This document shows, piece after piece, positions 52,023 through 61,513 of a stretch of 64,000 nt of DNA. Every line of letters begins with the position of its first letter. Positions within the stretch are counted from its first letter, which is position 1. Both the position numbers and the translations under genes were made by a program. Under the pieces are notes generated by a model. The model was not told the DNA's origin. It saw only the letters and a program-made list of their open reading frames with translations, and searched no databases. The DNA is from Gluconobacter sp. Dm-62 (GTDB lineage: Bacteria; Pseudomonadota; Alphaproteobacteria; Acetobacterales; Acetobacteraceae): assembly GCF_018256155.1 (NCBI RefSeq), contig NZ_JAERLY010000001.1:124001-188000 (forward strand), in the 5' to 3' direction.

Positions 52023-55000
52023 TCAGTCTCCGTGCAGCAGCACAGCCAGTTTGCGGCTGAATGTCTCAACCGTGAACGGCTTGACCAGCAACGCACAGCC
52101 CGGCACCAGCGCCTGACCGCCCAGAATGCTCTGCTCGGCATAGCCGGTAATGAACAACACCTTCAGGGCAGGCCACTGCCTAAGCATCTGCTCGCCCAGT
52201 TCCCGGCCATTCATACCACCAGGCATCCCGATATCGCTGATGAGGAGTGCCGGAGGTTCACTCTCCGCAGTCAGGGCTTTTGCCGCAGGTCCATCACATG
52301 CCGTCAGTACGACGCCCCCCAGATCCGTCACCATATCCGCCACGATCATCCGCACGGCTTCTTCGTCATCCACAACAAGAACGCGCTGCCCTTCCAGAAG
52401 CCGGGACTGCGGCGCAATTGGCAGAGCGCGCGGTTCAGGGCGGATGGTCTCCTGACCTTCATAACGCGGCAGCCAGAGCGCTACGACGGTCCCCTGCCCG
52501 GGCGTCGAGCGTATCTCGACCTGCCCTCCTGACTGCTGGGTAAAGCCGTAAATCATACTCAACCCCAGCCCGGTTCCCTCACCGATCGGCTTGGTCGTAA
52601 AGAACGGATCAAAGGCACGCTGGACGATCTCGGGGGCCATACCGCAGCCCTCGTCCTGCACCGTCAGCACCACATAATCCCCAGCCCGGACAGACATGTC
52701 AGAGGCCGCTTCCGCCGTAAGTGTCCGGTTCGCACTCTCCAGCCGCAATGTCGTGCCACGGTCATGCATGGCATCACGGGCATTGATACACAGGTTCAGA
52801 ATCGCGTTCTCAAGCTGGTTGGCATCCACACGGGTCAGCCACAGGTCAGGCTGAAGATCAAAGACAAGATCGATCCCCGGCCCCACCGTTCCGCGCAGCA
52901 GACTTTCCAGCCCACTGACAAGTGCGTTCATGTCCGTCGGTGTCGGATCAAGGGTCTGGCGTCGCGAAAAGGCCAGCAGACGATGCGTCAGGGACGCCGC
53001 CCGGCGGACTGCATCCTGCGAGGCCGTAATGTAACGCCCCAGCCCGTCCGTCCGTCCCTGTGCAAGCCGCAGCCCCAGCAGCTCCAGCCCCCCGCCAATC
53101 CCGGCGAGCAGATTGTTGAAATCATGCGCCAGACCGCCCGTAAGCTGCCCGACTGCTTCCATTTTCTGGGCCTGACGGAGCTGCTCTTCCAGCTCGTTGC
53201 GCTCGGTCAGATCACGCCCGACCGCATAGATCGCATCGCCCTCGTCGTTGCAGCTCCAGTTATAGGTCCGCCAGGTGCCGTCCGACCGCCGCATCCGGAC
53301 ATCCAGCCCCGCTGTCGGCCAGGGCGTACCCGTGAGCAGACGCTCGAAAGTGTCTAGGACCATGCGCCTGTCATCGGGATGGCACAGCGCGTCCAACCGC
53401 AACCCCGCAAGCTCGTCGACCCTGTAGCCCTGCGTGTTCTCCCAGCTCGGGCTGACCGCGACATAATGGCCCTTACGGTCAATAATGATGAACAGGTCGC
53501 GGGCGATGTTCCACAGCCGGTCTCGCTCGCGAGTCCGTTGGAGGATCCGTTCCTCAAGCATGACATTGAGATCGCGGATCTGCTGCTGGGTGCGCGCCTG
53601 CCGCATGGAAGCATGAGCCCGGTCCGCAACGGCGCGGGTAAAAACGATTTCCTCGTCCGTCCAGACATGCGGCACGTCGTGACACACGAACATCAGCCCT
53701 ACGAAACGCCCGAACTTGAAAATCGGGATGTTGAGGATCGCCACGATCCCCTCGGCTTCGTAGCGCGCATCATATCCCGCTGTGAGGGGATCAGTGCGGA
53801 CATCGGTAATGGCAACAGGCTCCCCACGCCCCAGCGCGGGTCTAAACTCTCCATAATCGGCAAACATCCGCACACCCAGCAGCGGACGCCCCGCCTCGGC
53901 CACACCGCCGACCGTCATACCGGTCCAGTCGTCGTTCACCATACCGTAGCCCGCGCCACTGGCATCCAGTTCACGACAGATGATGCGGGCGGCGACCTCT
54001 TCCATCATACTGGTATCATCCAGCGCCCGAAGCTGATCTCCCAGTTCGACAAGAGCCGCCTGCCGCAGGGCCTGCCGTTTGCTCCGATCGATATCGAAAA
54101 CGATGCCAGGGAAACGGGCCACGCGCCCCTCGTCCCCAAGATCGCAGCGCCCGTTTCCTTCAAACCAGCGTTGCCCTTCCGGCGTCTCTACCCGAAATTC
54201 GAAGCGGCATTTCCCGCCACGTCGCGTCGCCGCCGTCACGGCCTGCACCACCGCGAACCGGTCCCGCGGGTCCACTGAATCGTAAATGACATTCGGCATG
54301 ACGCCTTCGCGCAGACGGGCCGGATCCAGCCCCAGTGTCTGCGCCAGCCGGGCATCTCCCGTCATGCGCGATGCGCTGTCGTCCCACATCCACGTCCCGG
54401 CGATCGCGCCGGCATCGAGCGCGAGCTGAAGCCGTTCGGCAGACTGGTTGGCTTCCGTCAGGTCACGTCCGATTGCCAGCAGACGCTGAACATCACCGTC
54501 CTCGCCGAAAACCGGCGTGACGGCGACGTCCCAGAAGCGGCGTTGCCCCTTCATGGTGATGGCATAGCCCTGAAACCGCGCCGTCTCCCCCTCAAGGGCT
54601 GTCTGCACCGCCAGAGCAGCCCGGCGACGCGGCTGTCCGCGCCACAGATCGACCCAGGGAAGCCCGTGCTGGATGATCGGGCTTTCCATTTCCATGGACC
54701 GGATTCCACCTTCATTGACGAAGCGGATACAGCCATCGCAATCGAGGATATGAATGCAGTCCGGCAGGCTGGAGAGCAGCAACCGCGTGAAAGCCTCGCT
54801 CGAACGCAGGGCTTCTGCCGTCATTGACGCAGAAGAGACATCCATCGCCAACCCGACGCTGCGTCGTCCATCAGGGCGCGTTTCATCCTCCCGCCATCCA
54901 CGCAGCAGGACATGACGCAACAGAGGGCGCCGGGAAGTGCGGGAAGACTGGATCTGCCCGGACTGGGCAGGCACCAGAATCCGGAACCGAAGCTCGTAAC

Positions 55001-55646
55001 ACCCGTCGTCCCGCAGATCGTCCTCAAGACTTCCGTCATAAGCCAGACGGTCATCCGGATGCAGGAATGCGACCAGCTCATCGATGGAAACACCCACGGC
55101 CAGCCGCTCGGGCGGCAGTCCCCAGATGCTGGCAAAACGCGCATCGCCCGTTACCAGCCGCGTCGCAAAATCGCAGCGATAGAAGGCCACGTCCGCCGTG
55201 TCGGCCACACGCTGCATCCGGAGCTGCATACGCTCCACGATCGCATGTTCCCCGGCGACCGGAGCCGCCGCATGTTCACGCAGCAGGTCATCCACCTGAA
55301 GGGCACATAAAGCCCGGACATGGTCGAGCGCGGGGGCATTGCGCCGCACGCACAGCCAGACTTCCACAACGCCGGAGCGCACCGGCAGCAGACGCACCGT
55401 GCAGGCATCGAGAGACTGGCCGTCCATAAGACAGGCCGCGCCCTCATAGGCGATCGTGCTGCCCTCACCGCCCAGAATGCGTACGCCGTCGGTGTCACGC
55501 ACCAGAAGCGCTGCCTCACCCCCACCTTCGGCGGCGGCCAGAGCCAGGAGATGAACACACAGCATGGACGCACGACCGCCGGAAGGTTCCGGATGCAGCA
55601 TCAGCGCTTCGGATTCACCTTCCGTGCCCTCCACGCGATCCATCAT
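52023..55646 (-). CDS. Soluble hybrid sensor histidine kinase (PAS3-GAF-PAS-HisKA-HATPase-REC)
   Basis: The 1207-residue protein has no membrane helix or signal peptide, so it senses a cytoplasmic cue. PAS-like domains lie at about 145-270, 275-395, 395-520 and 707-820; a GAF domain at about 535-680. The H-box G-G-L-A-H-D-F-N-N-L-L has the phosphoacceptor His841. The ATPase shows L-C-I-N-A-R-D-A-M and T-G-L-G-L-S-M-I-Y-G. A C-terminal receiver starts with V-L-V-V-D-D-E-E and has the phosphorylatable Asp1138 in L-I-S-D-I-G-M-P. A separate output regulator is not nearby. The ligand is unknown. Confidence 0.9.
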   Translation of the reverse strand: MMDRVEGTEGESEALMLHPEPSGGRASMLCVHLLALAAAEGGGEAALLVRDTDGVRILGGEGSTIAYEGAACLMDGQSLDACTVRLLPVRSGVVEVWLCVRRNAPALDHVRALCALQVDDLLREHAAAPVAGEHAIVERMQLRMQRVADTADVAFYRCDFATRLVTGDARFASIWGLPPERLAVGVSIDELVAFLHPDDRLAYDGSLEDDLRDDGCYELRFRILVPAQSGQIQSSRTSRRPLLRHVLLRGWREDETRPDGRRSVGLAMDVSSASMTAEALRSSEAFTRLLLSSLPDCIHILDCDGCIRFVNEGGIRSMEMESPIIQHGLPWVDLWRGQPRRRAALAVQTALEGETARFQGYAITMKGQRRFWDVAVTPVFGEDGDVQRLLAIGRDLTEANQSAERLQLALDAGAIAGTWMWDDSASRMTGDARLAQTLGLDPARLREGVMPNVIYDSVDPRDRFAVVQAVTAATRRGGKCRFEFRVETPEGQRWFEGNGRCDLGDEGRVARFPGIVFDIDRSKRQALRQAALVELGDQLRALDDTSMMEEVAARIICRELDASGAGYGMVNDDWTGMTVGGVAEAGRPLLGVRMFADYGEFRPALGRGEPVAITDVRTDPLTAGYDARYEAEGIVAILNIPIFKFGRFVGLMFVCHDVPHVWTDEEIVFTRAVADRAHASMRQARTQQQIRDLNVMLEERILQRTRERDRLWNIARDLFIIIDRKGHYVAVSPSWENTQGYRVDELAGLRLDALCHPDDRRMVLDTFERLLTGTPWPTAGLDVRMRRSDGTWRTYNWSCNDEGDAIYAVGRDLTERNELEEQLRQAQKMEAVGQLTGGLAHDFNNLLAGIGGGLELLGLRLAQGRTDGLGRYITASQDAVRRAASLTHRLLAFSRRQTLDPTPTDMNALVSGLESLLRGTVGPGIDLVFDLQPDLWLTRVDANQLENAILNLCINARDAMHDRGTTLRLESANRTLTAEAASDMSVRAGDYVVLTVQDEGCGMAPEIVQRAFDPFFTTKPIGEGTGLGLSMIYGFTQQSGGQVEIRSTPGQGTVVALWLPRYEGQETIRPEPRALPIAPQSRLLEGQRVLVVDDEEAVRMIVADMVTDLGGVVLTACDGPAAKALTAESEPPALLISDIGMPGGMNGRELGEQMLRQWPALKVLFITGYAEQSILGGQALVPGCALLVKPFTVETFSRKLAVLLHGD

Positions 55647-55818
55647 GTCTCCCTTTCAGCCCCTGTCGTCCGAACGCATCCCGACCCGGGAGCATGTCAC
55701 TGCATAGCAGATCCCGCGTTTGCCGCATCCTGTCACGAAACCTCTACAAAAGGATGTGCCACTTTTCGTCATCCCTGACGTTCCTGTCGGGACGTGATCA
55801 CATTTTCAGGAGTCTGCC

Positions 55819-56613
55819 ATGCTGAACCTCGATCTGAGCGGCCGCACCGCCCTCGTCACTGGCTCGACCGGCGGGATTGGTCTTGCCATCGCCCGGAAGC
55901 TGGGTGAGGCAGGAGCCACAGTCATCATCAACGGCCGCAAACAGGACAGCATTGATGCCGCTCTTGAGAAGCTGGCCCAGGCCGTTCCTGGCGGCACATT
56001 CCGCAGCGTCGTCGCCGATGTAGGGACCGCCGAGGGCTGCAAGACGCTCTTCGAGGCCGAAAGCAGCGTGGATGTCCTCATCAACAATGCAGGGATCTTC
56101 GCGCCCAACGATTTCTTCCAGACGACGGATGAAAGCTGGGAGCACCTGTTCGAGGTCAACCTGTTCTCCGGCGTACGCCTCTCCCGTGCCTATCTGCCGG
56201 GCATGAAGGAGCGCAACTGGGGACGCGTGCTGTTCATCGCCTCGGAATCCGCGCTGAACATCCCGGTCGAGATGGTCGATTACGGCGTTAGCAAGACGGC
56301 CATGCTGGGCCTAGCCCGTGGGCTGGCAAAACTCATGGCGGGCACGAATGTGACGGTCAATTCGATCCTGCCCGGCCCCACACTGTCCGAAGGTGTCGAG
56401 GACATGCTCAAAGCGCAGAACCCGGGCAGTACCCGTCCGGTCGCGGAACTGGCAGCAGATTTTGTGCAGAAGCACCGCCCGAGCAATATCCTGCGTCGCG
56501 CCGCAACAGTTGATGAAGTGGCCAATCTTGTGGCCTACGCAGCTTCGCCTCTGGCGTCCGCCACGACGGGCGCGGCCCTGCGCGTCGATGGCGGCACCGT
56601 CGATACCATCTGA
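55819..56613 (+). CDS. Short-chain dehydrogenase/reductase
   Basis: The 264-residue classical SDR has the cofactor motif T-G-S-T-G-G-I-G, N-N-A-G, and the catalytic Ser in I-A-S-E-S with Y-G-V-S-K. An Arg after the second strand (N-G-R-K) suggests NADP(H). The substrate is unknown; sugar or polyol oxidation would fit the organism but is only a guess. CAGGAG precedes the ATG. Its stop abuts that of the FUSC gene in a TGATCA palindrome. Confidence 0.87.
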   Translation: MLNLDLSGRTALVTGSTGGIGLAIARKLGEAGATVIINGRKQDSIDAALEKLAQAVPGGTFRSVVADVGTAEGCKTLFEAESSVDVLINNAGIFAPNDFFQTTDESWEHLFEVNLFSGVRLSRAYLPGMKERNWGRVLFIASESALNIPVEMVDYGVSKTAMLGLARGLAKLMAGTNVTVNSILPGPTLSEGVEDMLKAQNPGSTRPVAELAADFVQKHRPSNILRRAATVDEVANLVAYAASPLASATTGAALRVDGGTVDTI

Positions 56614-58455
56614 TCAGGCGAATGGGGGCACGTCTCCTGCCAGCCTTTGCAAGGCGGTCCGGACGTCGGGTTCGACGGCCGGGTCGTTCCGCAGCGACTG
56701 GGCGACCGTCTGCGCAAGCGGAGCCGCACCATCGCCCTTGCGGAACCATGCCCGCAGGAAAACCTGCAACCGTCTGCGGACCGGCACAGGCGTGGTCTCC
56801 ACCGCAGCGGCATCGCGCAGTTCGATCACACACATTCCCATCGCCATCGCATTCAGGTGCCGCGCCATATAAGTGAGCATCACATCACGCGGGACGCCCT
56901 GACAGGTCCGCACGGCGCGGACCATGCTGGCGGCATTGATCGCCAGCCACTGATGCACCGTCTGCCCGCCACCCCGTGCAATCAGGCGGAGCTGCTGCTC
57001 GACCCAGGCCGAAGTCCGCCGCAGATGGCTGTCCGCCCGGAACGGAAACACCACGCCGAACGTGACACGCGTGAAGATCACTGCCCCCAGAAAAGCACTC
57101 GCGCCATTGAGAAACGACACCTCGTCATAGCGCATGAGGTTGGACGGCCCGATCAGGACGGGCAGGAACATATTGAATGAAAAGGCACGGTTCACGAGCT
57201 TTGGCGCCCGGGCGGCCAACCCACCGATCACCATCGGGATCAGCAGAAGCAGCGCCAGATATTCGGGCGCCGTAACAGCAGGCACGACGAAAAACGCATA
57301 GATCCCGGCCACACCCGCGCACCACACCGCCCCGCGATAAAATCCGGACGATGCCAGCGCGGGGATCTCGCGGGTCGCCAGCAACCCGTAAACCAGCGCC
57401 ACGAAGGACACGAAAGCCGGACCGGACGGCCAGGCCGTCACCTCCCATAAAAGCCACGCCCCCATGATGCCGGTCGCAGCGCGCAGTCCGTTCAGAACGG
57501 CTTCGAGCATATGGCGCGGGGAGCGCGTGCGGAACGCGAAACGGTCATGGGGCGGGGGCGCGATAATGGCCTGAATATGATTCCGTGCGGCCTCAAGGTC
57601 CCGGTCCACATCAATGCCGGTCGCCCCGCCCTGCGCACGGGCCAGAACGGCCAGCAGACGCGCCAGAACCGCCCTTGCATGATCCGCGCTGCGCCGGGTG
57701 CCGGACCCCATTTCAAGGACATCGAACTCGATGCGGGTATTGGCATCGACCAGTTCGGCCAGCAGACGGCCTTCGGTTTCTGGATCGAACCGCCCCGCCC
57801 GCAAGACATCCGCATGGGACGCCACCTTCGCCGTGACCTGCTGGAGCTTTCCGAGCAGCCGCGCGCGGGCCTGTTTCTGCACATTCGGCAGGAACAGGAC
57901 CGCCAGACCCGCTTCGCAGACCGTACCGAGCATGATGTAGGTGCCGCGCGCCATGGCGACATTGAACACATCGTCAGGCTGGCTGATCGCGCCCGTCGCC
58001 ACGATGGCGGAGGTGAAGCTAATGACCAGAAAGCCGTACCGGCGATACCCGTCCAGAAACGTCGCCCAGCCGCAGCACAGCCCGATCCAGACCGCGAGTG
58101 CGATGAAAAACAGTCCGGCCTGCTGGGGGAATGCCGCGATCAGCGCCACGCCCATGCAGCCGCCGATGATCGTTCCCGCAAACCGCCACCGCGCCTTGGA
58201 CAGGCTTTCCCCGCGCGACGCCGTCGCCACGACCCAGACGGTCAGCGGCGCCCATTGCGGGCTGTCCAACTCCATCCACATGGCAATCAGCAGGGACAGG
58301 ATCGCCGCTGCCGACGTGCGGACCGCAAAGCCCAGATCCTTCGCGGACGGCGCAAACAGCCATCCCCAGCGTTCGGTCAGAAAATCCCGCAGCTCCGACC
58401 CGAATGTTGATCCCAATGCTCCGAGACCGGCCGTTCTCCCACCCAAACCTGACAC
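56614..58455 (-). CDS. FUSC-family inner membrane transporter (aromatic acid exporter-like)
   Basis: The protein has two blocks of membrane helices (about residues 45-185 and 340-480 of the mature frame) separated by a soluble part, the layout of AaeB/fusaric-acid-resistance exporters. W-A-P-L-T-V-W-V-V-A-T near the N-terminus is typical of the FUSC domain. No ATG is in frame; a GTG at 58455 preceded by AGGCGGAA gives 613 residues, while a TTG at 58506 would add 17. Aromatic acid or weak-acid efflux is inferred. The LysR gene upstream on the same strand (95 bases away) may control it. Confidence 0.82.
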   Translation of the reverse strand: MSGLGGRTAGLGALGSTFGSELRDFLTERWGWLFAPSAKDLGFAVRTSAAAILSLLIAMWMELDSPQWAPLTVWVVATASRGESLSKARWRFAGTIIGGCMGVALIAAFPQQAGLFFIALAVWIGLCCGWATFLDGYRRYGFLVISFTSAIVATGAISQPDDVFNVAMARGTYIMLGTVCEAGLAVLFLPNVQKQARARLLGKLQQVTAKVASHADVLRAGRFDPETEGRLLAELVDANTRIEFDVLEMGSGTRRSADHARAVLARLLAVLARAQGGATGIDVDRDLEAARNHIQAIIAPPPHDRFAFRTRSPRHMLEAVLNGLRAATGIMGAWLLWEVTAWPSGPAFVSFVALVYGLLATREIPALASSGFYRGAVWCAGVAGIYAFFVVPAVTAPEYLALLLLIPMVIGGLAARAPKLVNRAFSFNMFLPVLIGPSNLMRYDEVSFLNGASAFLGAVIFTRVTFGVVFPFRADSHLRRTSAWVEQQLRLIARGGGQTVHQWLAINAASMVRAVRTCQGVPRDVMLTYMARHLNAMAMGMCVIELRDAAAVETTPVPVRRRLQVFLRAWFRKGDGAAPLAQTVAQSLRNDPAVEPDVRTALQRLAGDVPPFA

Positions 58456-58550
58456 TCTTCCGCCTGAAAAACCGCAATCTGCCGGGCCGCAACGCGTCCT
58501 GTCCAAGATATTGTCATGATCGCATCATAAGCCAGACTTATGAAGATGCT

Positions 58551-59456
58551 TCAGACAGTCAGGGCGTCTTCCAGAACAAGCTGCGTGGCCACTTCCCAGC
58601 TTCGAGACATCAGGGCCGTCTGCACCGGCTGTTTCAGGCGCACCAGACCAACGCCGGGTGAAGGACATGACGCAAGCCTGCGGATCTGAAGCGGATTGGC
58701 GGGATCGCGCTGGTCCGGCAGGGCCGCAACCGGCAGGATTGTGGCCAGACGCCCGGCAAGCAGTTCCCCATACAGCAGTTCGAGCGCATTGGTCTGAAGC
58801 AGGACGTTGGGTTTGACCCCGGCTTTGGCAAAGCATTCATCCACGATCTGCCGCGTTCGCATGGAATGCCCCAGAAGGCCGAGCGGATGTTCAGCCGCAT
58901 CCGCCCAACTGAACGTCTTGCGCGATGGCAGGTCCATCCGCGAGCCCGCCACGAAAACATACTGTTCCGAATAAAGCTGATGCGTCTCGAAACTGCCGTC
59001 AGCAGGAACCTGATCCAGATAGATCAGCCCCATCTGAAGCCGCTGTTCAGTCAGGTCGTGCAGGATATCGGTATTGGCCGAGACCGTGAGTTCAATATGA
59101 AGCGCAGGCACCACCGCACGCAGGCTCTCCATCAGCGGCGGCATGACCTGAATGGCTGGCGGAATGGTGCCGATCGAGAGCGTCCCGCCCGCGACCTCAT
59201 GCGCGAAATCCGCTTCCTGACGCAGACCATCCAGTGCCGCCACCGTCTGCCGCGCCCAAGCCAGAACGCGCTCCCCTTCGGGTGTAAGCCCCAGAACGCG
59301 CCGGTTACGCCGCACGATGGGCACGCCCAGTTCATGTTCAAGCTGACGGATCGCCATCGACAGTGCGGGCTGCGACACGTTGCAGTGCTCCGCCGCCCGG
59401 GAAAAATGCCGGTACTGGTCAAGAGCGATGAGATAGGTCAGCTGACGCAGGAACAC
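58551..59456 (-). CDS. LysR-family transcriptional regulator
   Basis: The 301-residue regulator starts at a GTG and has the LysR winged helix F-S-R-A-A-E-H-C-N-V-S-Q-P-A-L-S-M-A-I-R followed by R-N-R-R-V and an effector domain beginning G-T-L-S-I-G-T-I-P. The sequence resembles OxyR-like subgroups, but I do not see the redox Cys pair clearly enough to call it OxyR. It may control the divergent sugar porter, the downstream exporter, or both. A C10 run lies 90 bases upstream of its start. Confidence 0.9.
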   Translation of the reverse strand: MFLRQLTYLIALDQYRHFSRAAEHCNVSQPALSMAIRQLEHELGVPIVRRNRRVLGLTPEGERVLAWARQTVAALDGLRQEADFAHEVAGGTLSIGTIPPAIQVMPPLMESLRAVVPALHIELTVSANTDILHDLTEQRLQMGLIYLDQVPADGSFETHQLYSEQYVFVAGSRMDLPSRKTFSWADAAEHPLGLLGHSMRTRQIVDECFAKAGVKPNVLLQTNALELLYGELLAGRLATILPVAALPDQRDPANPLQIRRLASCPSPGVGLVRLKQPVQTALMSRSWEVATQLVLEDALTV

Positions 59457-59545
59457 GAGGTCTTGTCCATGAACACGAAAAGAACCGGAAGTGTGTCGTC
59501 GTGATGGGGCATTGGCAATCCGTGACGCTGCCTGGAACGCCTGTG

Positions 59546-59555
59546 CCCCCCCCCC
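59546..59555 (+). repeat. C10 homopolymer between lysR and the sugar porter
   Basis: Ten consecutive C occur here, about 90 bases upstream of the LysR GTG (poly-G on its sense strand). Tracts this long are prone to slippage. It lies in non-coding sequence within the 326-base divergent region, which holds no supported gene. Confidence 0.7.
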
Positions 59556-59612
59556 GATCTGTGGCCCGATTGCATCAAAACAGAAATTCCATTTTGATTA
59601 TCACATATAATT

Positions 59613-59642
59613 TTGAATATTTTCCCAAATGTGCGTTATACT
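59613..59642 (+). promoter_or_regulatory. Probable promoter of the sugar porter gene, in an AT-rich LysR-type region
   Basis: TTGAAT (59613-59618) and TATACT (59637-59642) are 18 bases apart in an AT-rich island (about 59575-59650) that stands out from the GC-rich surroundings. A T-rich/A-rich near-palindrome upstream (59591-59620) resembles LysR T-N11-A sites. Confidence 0.55.
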
Positions 59643-59782
59643 TTAAGGCTCAAGATGGCGAATCATCGTGCCTGTCACAGAAGAGCCTTCTCCCTCGGTC
59701 CCCGTGCAGGCTGTCCTGCCCGGTTTCGTTTCTGCTTTTCCCCTGACAGGTCTGCCCTGCGGGTCGCCGGAGTTTCCCCGTC

Positions 59783-61189
59783 ATGAGCGACACAGTGCTC
59801 AACCCCTCTCCCACCGCTGCCAGAGCGCCCATGGTCGGTCGCATGATGTTCGCCGTCGTTCTGGCCGCGATTGCGGGCCTGATGTTCGGACTGGACGTGG
59901 GCGTCATTTCCGGTGCGCTCGGCTTCATCCGCGACGAGTTCCATGCCTCCGATTTCGAACAGTCCTGGATCGTCTCGTCCATGATGTTCGGCGCAGCCGT
60001 GGGCGCGGTTGGTGCAGGTCGCATGTCCTATGCGTTCGGACGCAGGCGCGCCCTGATCTTCAGCGCGTTCCTGTTCGTGGCAGGAGGGCTCGTCTGCGCC
60101 CTCGCATCGTCTGTTTCGGAACTGATCATCGGACGTACGATGCTGGGTCTCGCGATCGGCATCGGAAGCTTTGTGGCGCCGCTCTACATCTCCGAAGTCT
60201 CGGACATCTCCCGGCGCGGCAGTCTGGTGTCGATGTATCAGCTTATGATCACGCTGGGCATTCTGCTGGCCTTCGTGTCCAACGCGATCCTGTCCTACAG
60301 CGGATCCTGGCGCTGGATGCTGGGGATCATGGCCATCCCCGGCACCTTCTTTCTGATCGGTTCGTTCTTCCTGCCCGACAGCCCGCGCTGGCTGATGCTG
60401 CGGGGCCGTCATGAGGAAGCTCTGTCGATCATGAAGGAACTGCGCCACAACCCAGAACACGCCCAGCAGGAAATCCGCGACATCAAGGGACAGATCCACG
60501 ACCGTCAGCGCGGTCTGGCAATGTTCCTTGAAAACCGGAACTTCCGCCGCGCCGTCCTTCTTGGCATCGTGCTTCAGGTCATGCAGCAGCTCACGGGCAT
60601 CAACGTGGTGATGTACTACGCGCCGCGCATTTTCCAGGAAGTCGGATTCGGGGCAAGCGGTCAGATGTGGGGCACGGCGATCGTCGGCGTCGTGAACTGG
60701 CTCGCCACGTTCATCGCCATTGCATTTGCAGACAGCTGGGGCCGCCGTCCGATGCTGGTCACGGGATTTGCGATCATGGCAGCGGGGCTTTCCATTCTGG
60801 CGACCATCATGTCAGGCGCCGTGGGCAATACGGACCTGTCGCATTACCTCGCGATCTCGGTCCTGCTGTGCTTCATCGCAGGGTTCGCGTTCTCGGCGGG
60901 TCCGCTGGTCTGGGTACTGTGCTCGGAAGTCATGCCGTTGCAGGGGCGTGATTTCGGCATCACCTGCTCGACCGTGACCAACTGGATCACGAATATGGTC
61001 GTGGGTGCCACGTTCCTCGGCCTGCTCACGACGCTGGGCGCCTCACACACTTTCTGGCTCTATGCCGGACTGAATGCGCTGTTCATCTTCGTGGTGCTGT
61101 TCTTCGTCCCGGAAACAAAAGGCGTGTCCCTCGAAGCCATTGAGACCAAGCTCAACCAGGGCGTGACCCTGCGCCGCATCGGGCGCTGA
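59783..61189 (+). CDS. MFS sugar:proton symporter (sugar porter family)
   Basis: The 468-residue protein has 12 predicted membrane helices with sugar-porter signatures: G-L-D-V-G-V-I-S-G-A-L in helix 1, R-M-S-Y-A-F-G-R-R-R in loop 2-3, P-D-S-P-R-W-L after helix 6, the Q-Q-L-T-G-I-N segment in helix 7, and P-E-T-K-G-V near the C-terminus. It resembles GalP/XylE/glucose-proton symporters; the sugar is not determined. It diverges from the LysR gene and ends in a terminator. Confidence 0.93.
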   Translation: MSDTVLNPSPTAARAPMVGRMMFAVVLAAIAGLMFGLDVGVISGALGFIRDEFHASDFEQSWIVSSMMFGAAVGAVGAGRMSYAFGRRRALIFSAFLFVAGGLVCALASSVSELIIGRTMLGLAIGIGSFVAPLYISEVSDISRRGSLVSMYQLMITLGILLAFVSNAILSYSGSWRWMLGIMAIPGTFFLIGSFFLPDSPRWLMLRGRHEEALSIMKELRHNPEHAQQEIRDIKGQIHDRQRGLAMFLENRNFRRAVLLGIVLQVMQQLTGINVVMYYAPRIFQEVGFGASGQMWGTAIVGVVNWLATFIAIAFADSWGRRPMLVTGFAIMAAGLSILATIMSGAVGNTDLSHYLAISVLLCFIAGFAFSAGPLVWVLCSEVMPLQGRDFGITCSTVTNWITNMVVGATFLGLLTTLGASHTFWLYAGLNALFIFVVLFFVPETKGVSLEAIETKLNQGVTLRRIGR

Positions 61190-61206
61190 ACAAGGCTCTG
61201 CAAGAC

Positions 61207-61245
61207 AAAAAAAGCCCCCGCTCCGCAAGGAACGGGGGCTTTTTC
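61207..61245 (+). terminator. Rho-independent terminator after the sugar porter
   Basis: A-run, AGCCCCCG ... CGGGGGCT around an inner CTCC/GGAA-containing loop, then T-run. The symmetrical A and T flanks could also end the convergent Pmp3-like gene. Confidence 0.9.
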
Positions 61246-61257
61246 ATATCCGAAGTA

Positions 61258-61443
61258 TCAGCCGCGGCCTGCGGCGATCTTACGATCAGTGTTGTACTGG
61301 CTCAACGCATAGACGGACCAGATGGCAGCCGGAATCCAGCCGATTACCGTGATCTGAAGGATCAGACACACCAGACCCGCAAATGGGCGGCCAATGGTGA
61401 AGAACTGCAGCCAGGGCAGAAGCAGGGCAAGAATGAGACGCAT
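61258..61443 (-). CDS. Pmp3/YqaE-like small membrane protein
   Basis: This 61-residue protein has two hydrophobic helices (I-L-A-L-L-L-P-W-L-Q-F-F and L-V-C-L-I-L-Q-I-T-V-I-G-W-I-P-A-A-I-W) with a short basic-aromatic loop between, and ends in Q-Y-N-T-D-R-K. The P-W near helix 1 and W-I-P-A-A-I-W in helix 2 fit the Pmp3/UPF0057 family, linked to salt and membrane-potential stress. AGGAG precedes the ATG. Confidence 0.75.
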   Translation of the reverse strand: MRLILALLLPWLQFFTIGRPFAGLVCLILQITVIGWIPAAIWSVYALSQYNTDRKIAAGRG

Positions 61444-61513
61444 GGTGCTCTCCTTTCATAAAGATGCTCTGTCATCAGTGATCGGTGAGAAACGCTCCGG
61501 ATGCAACTCTGCA

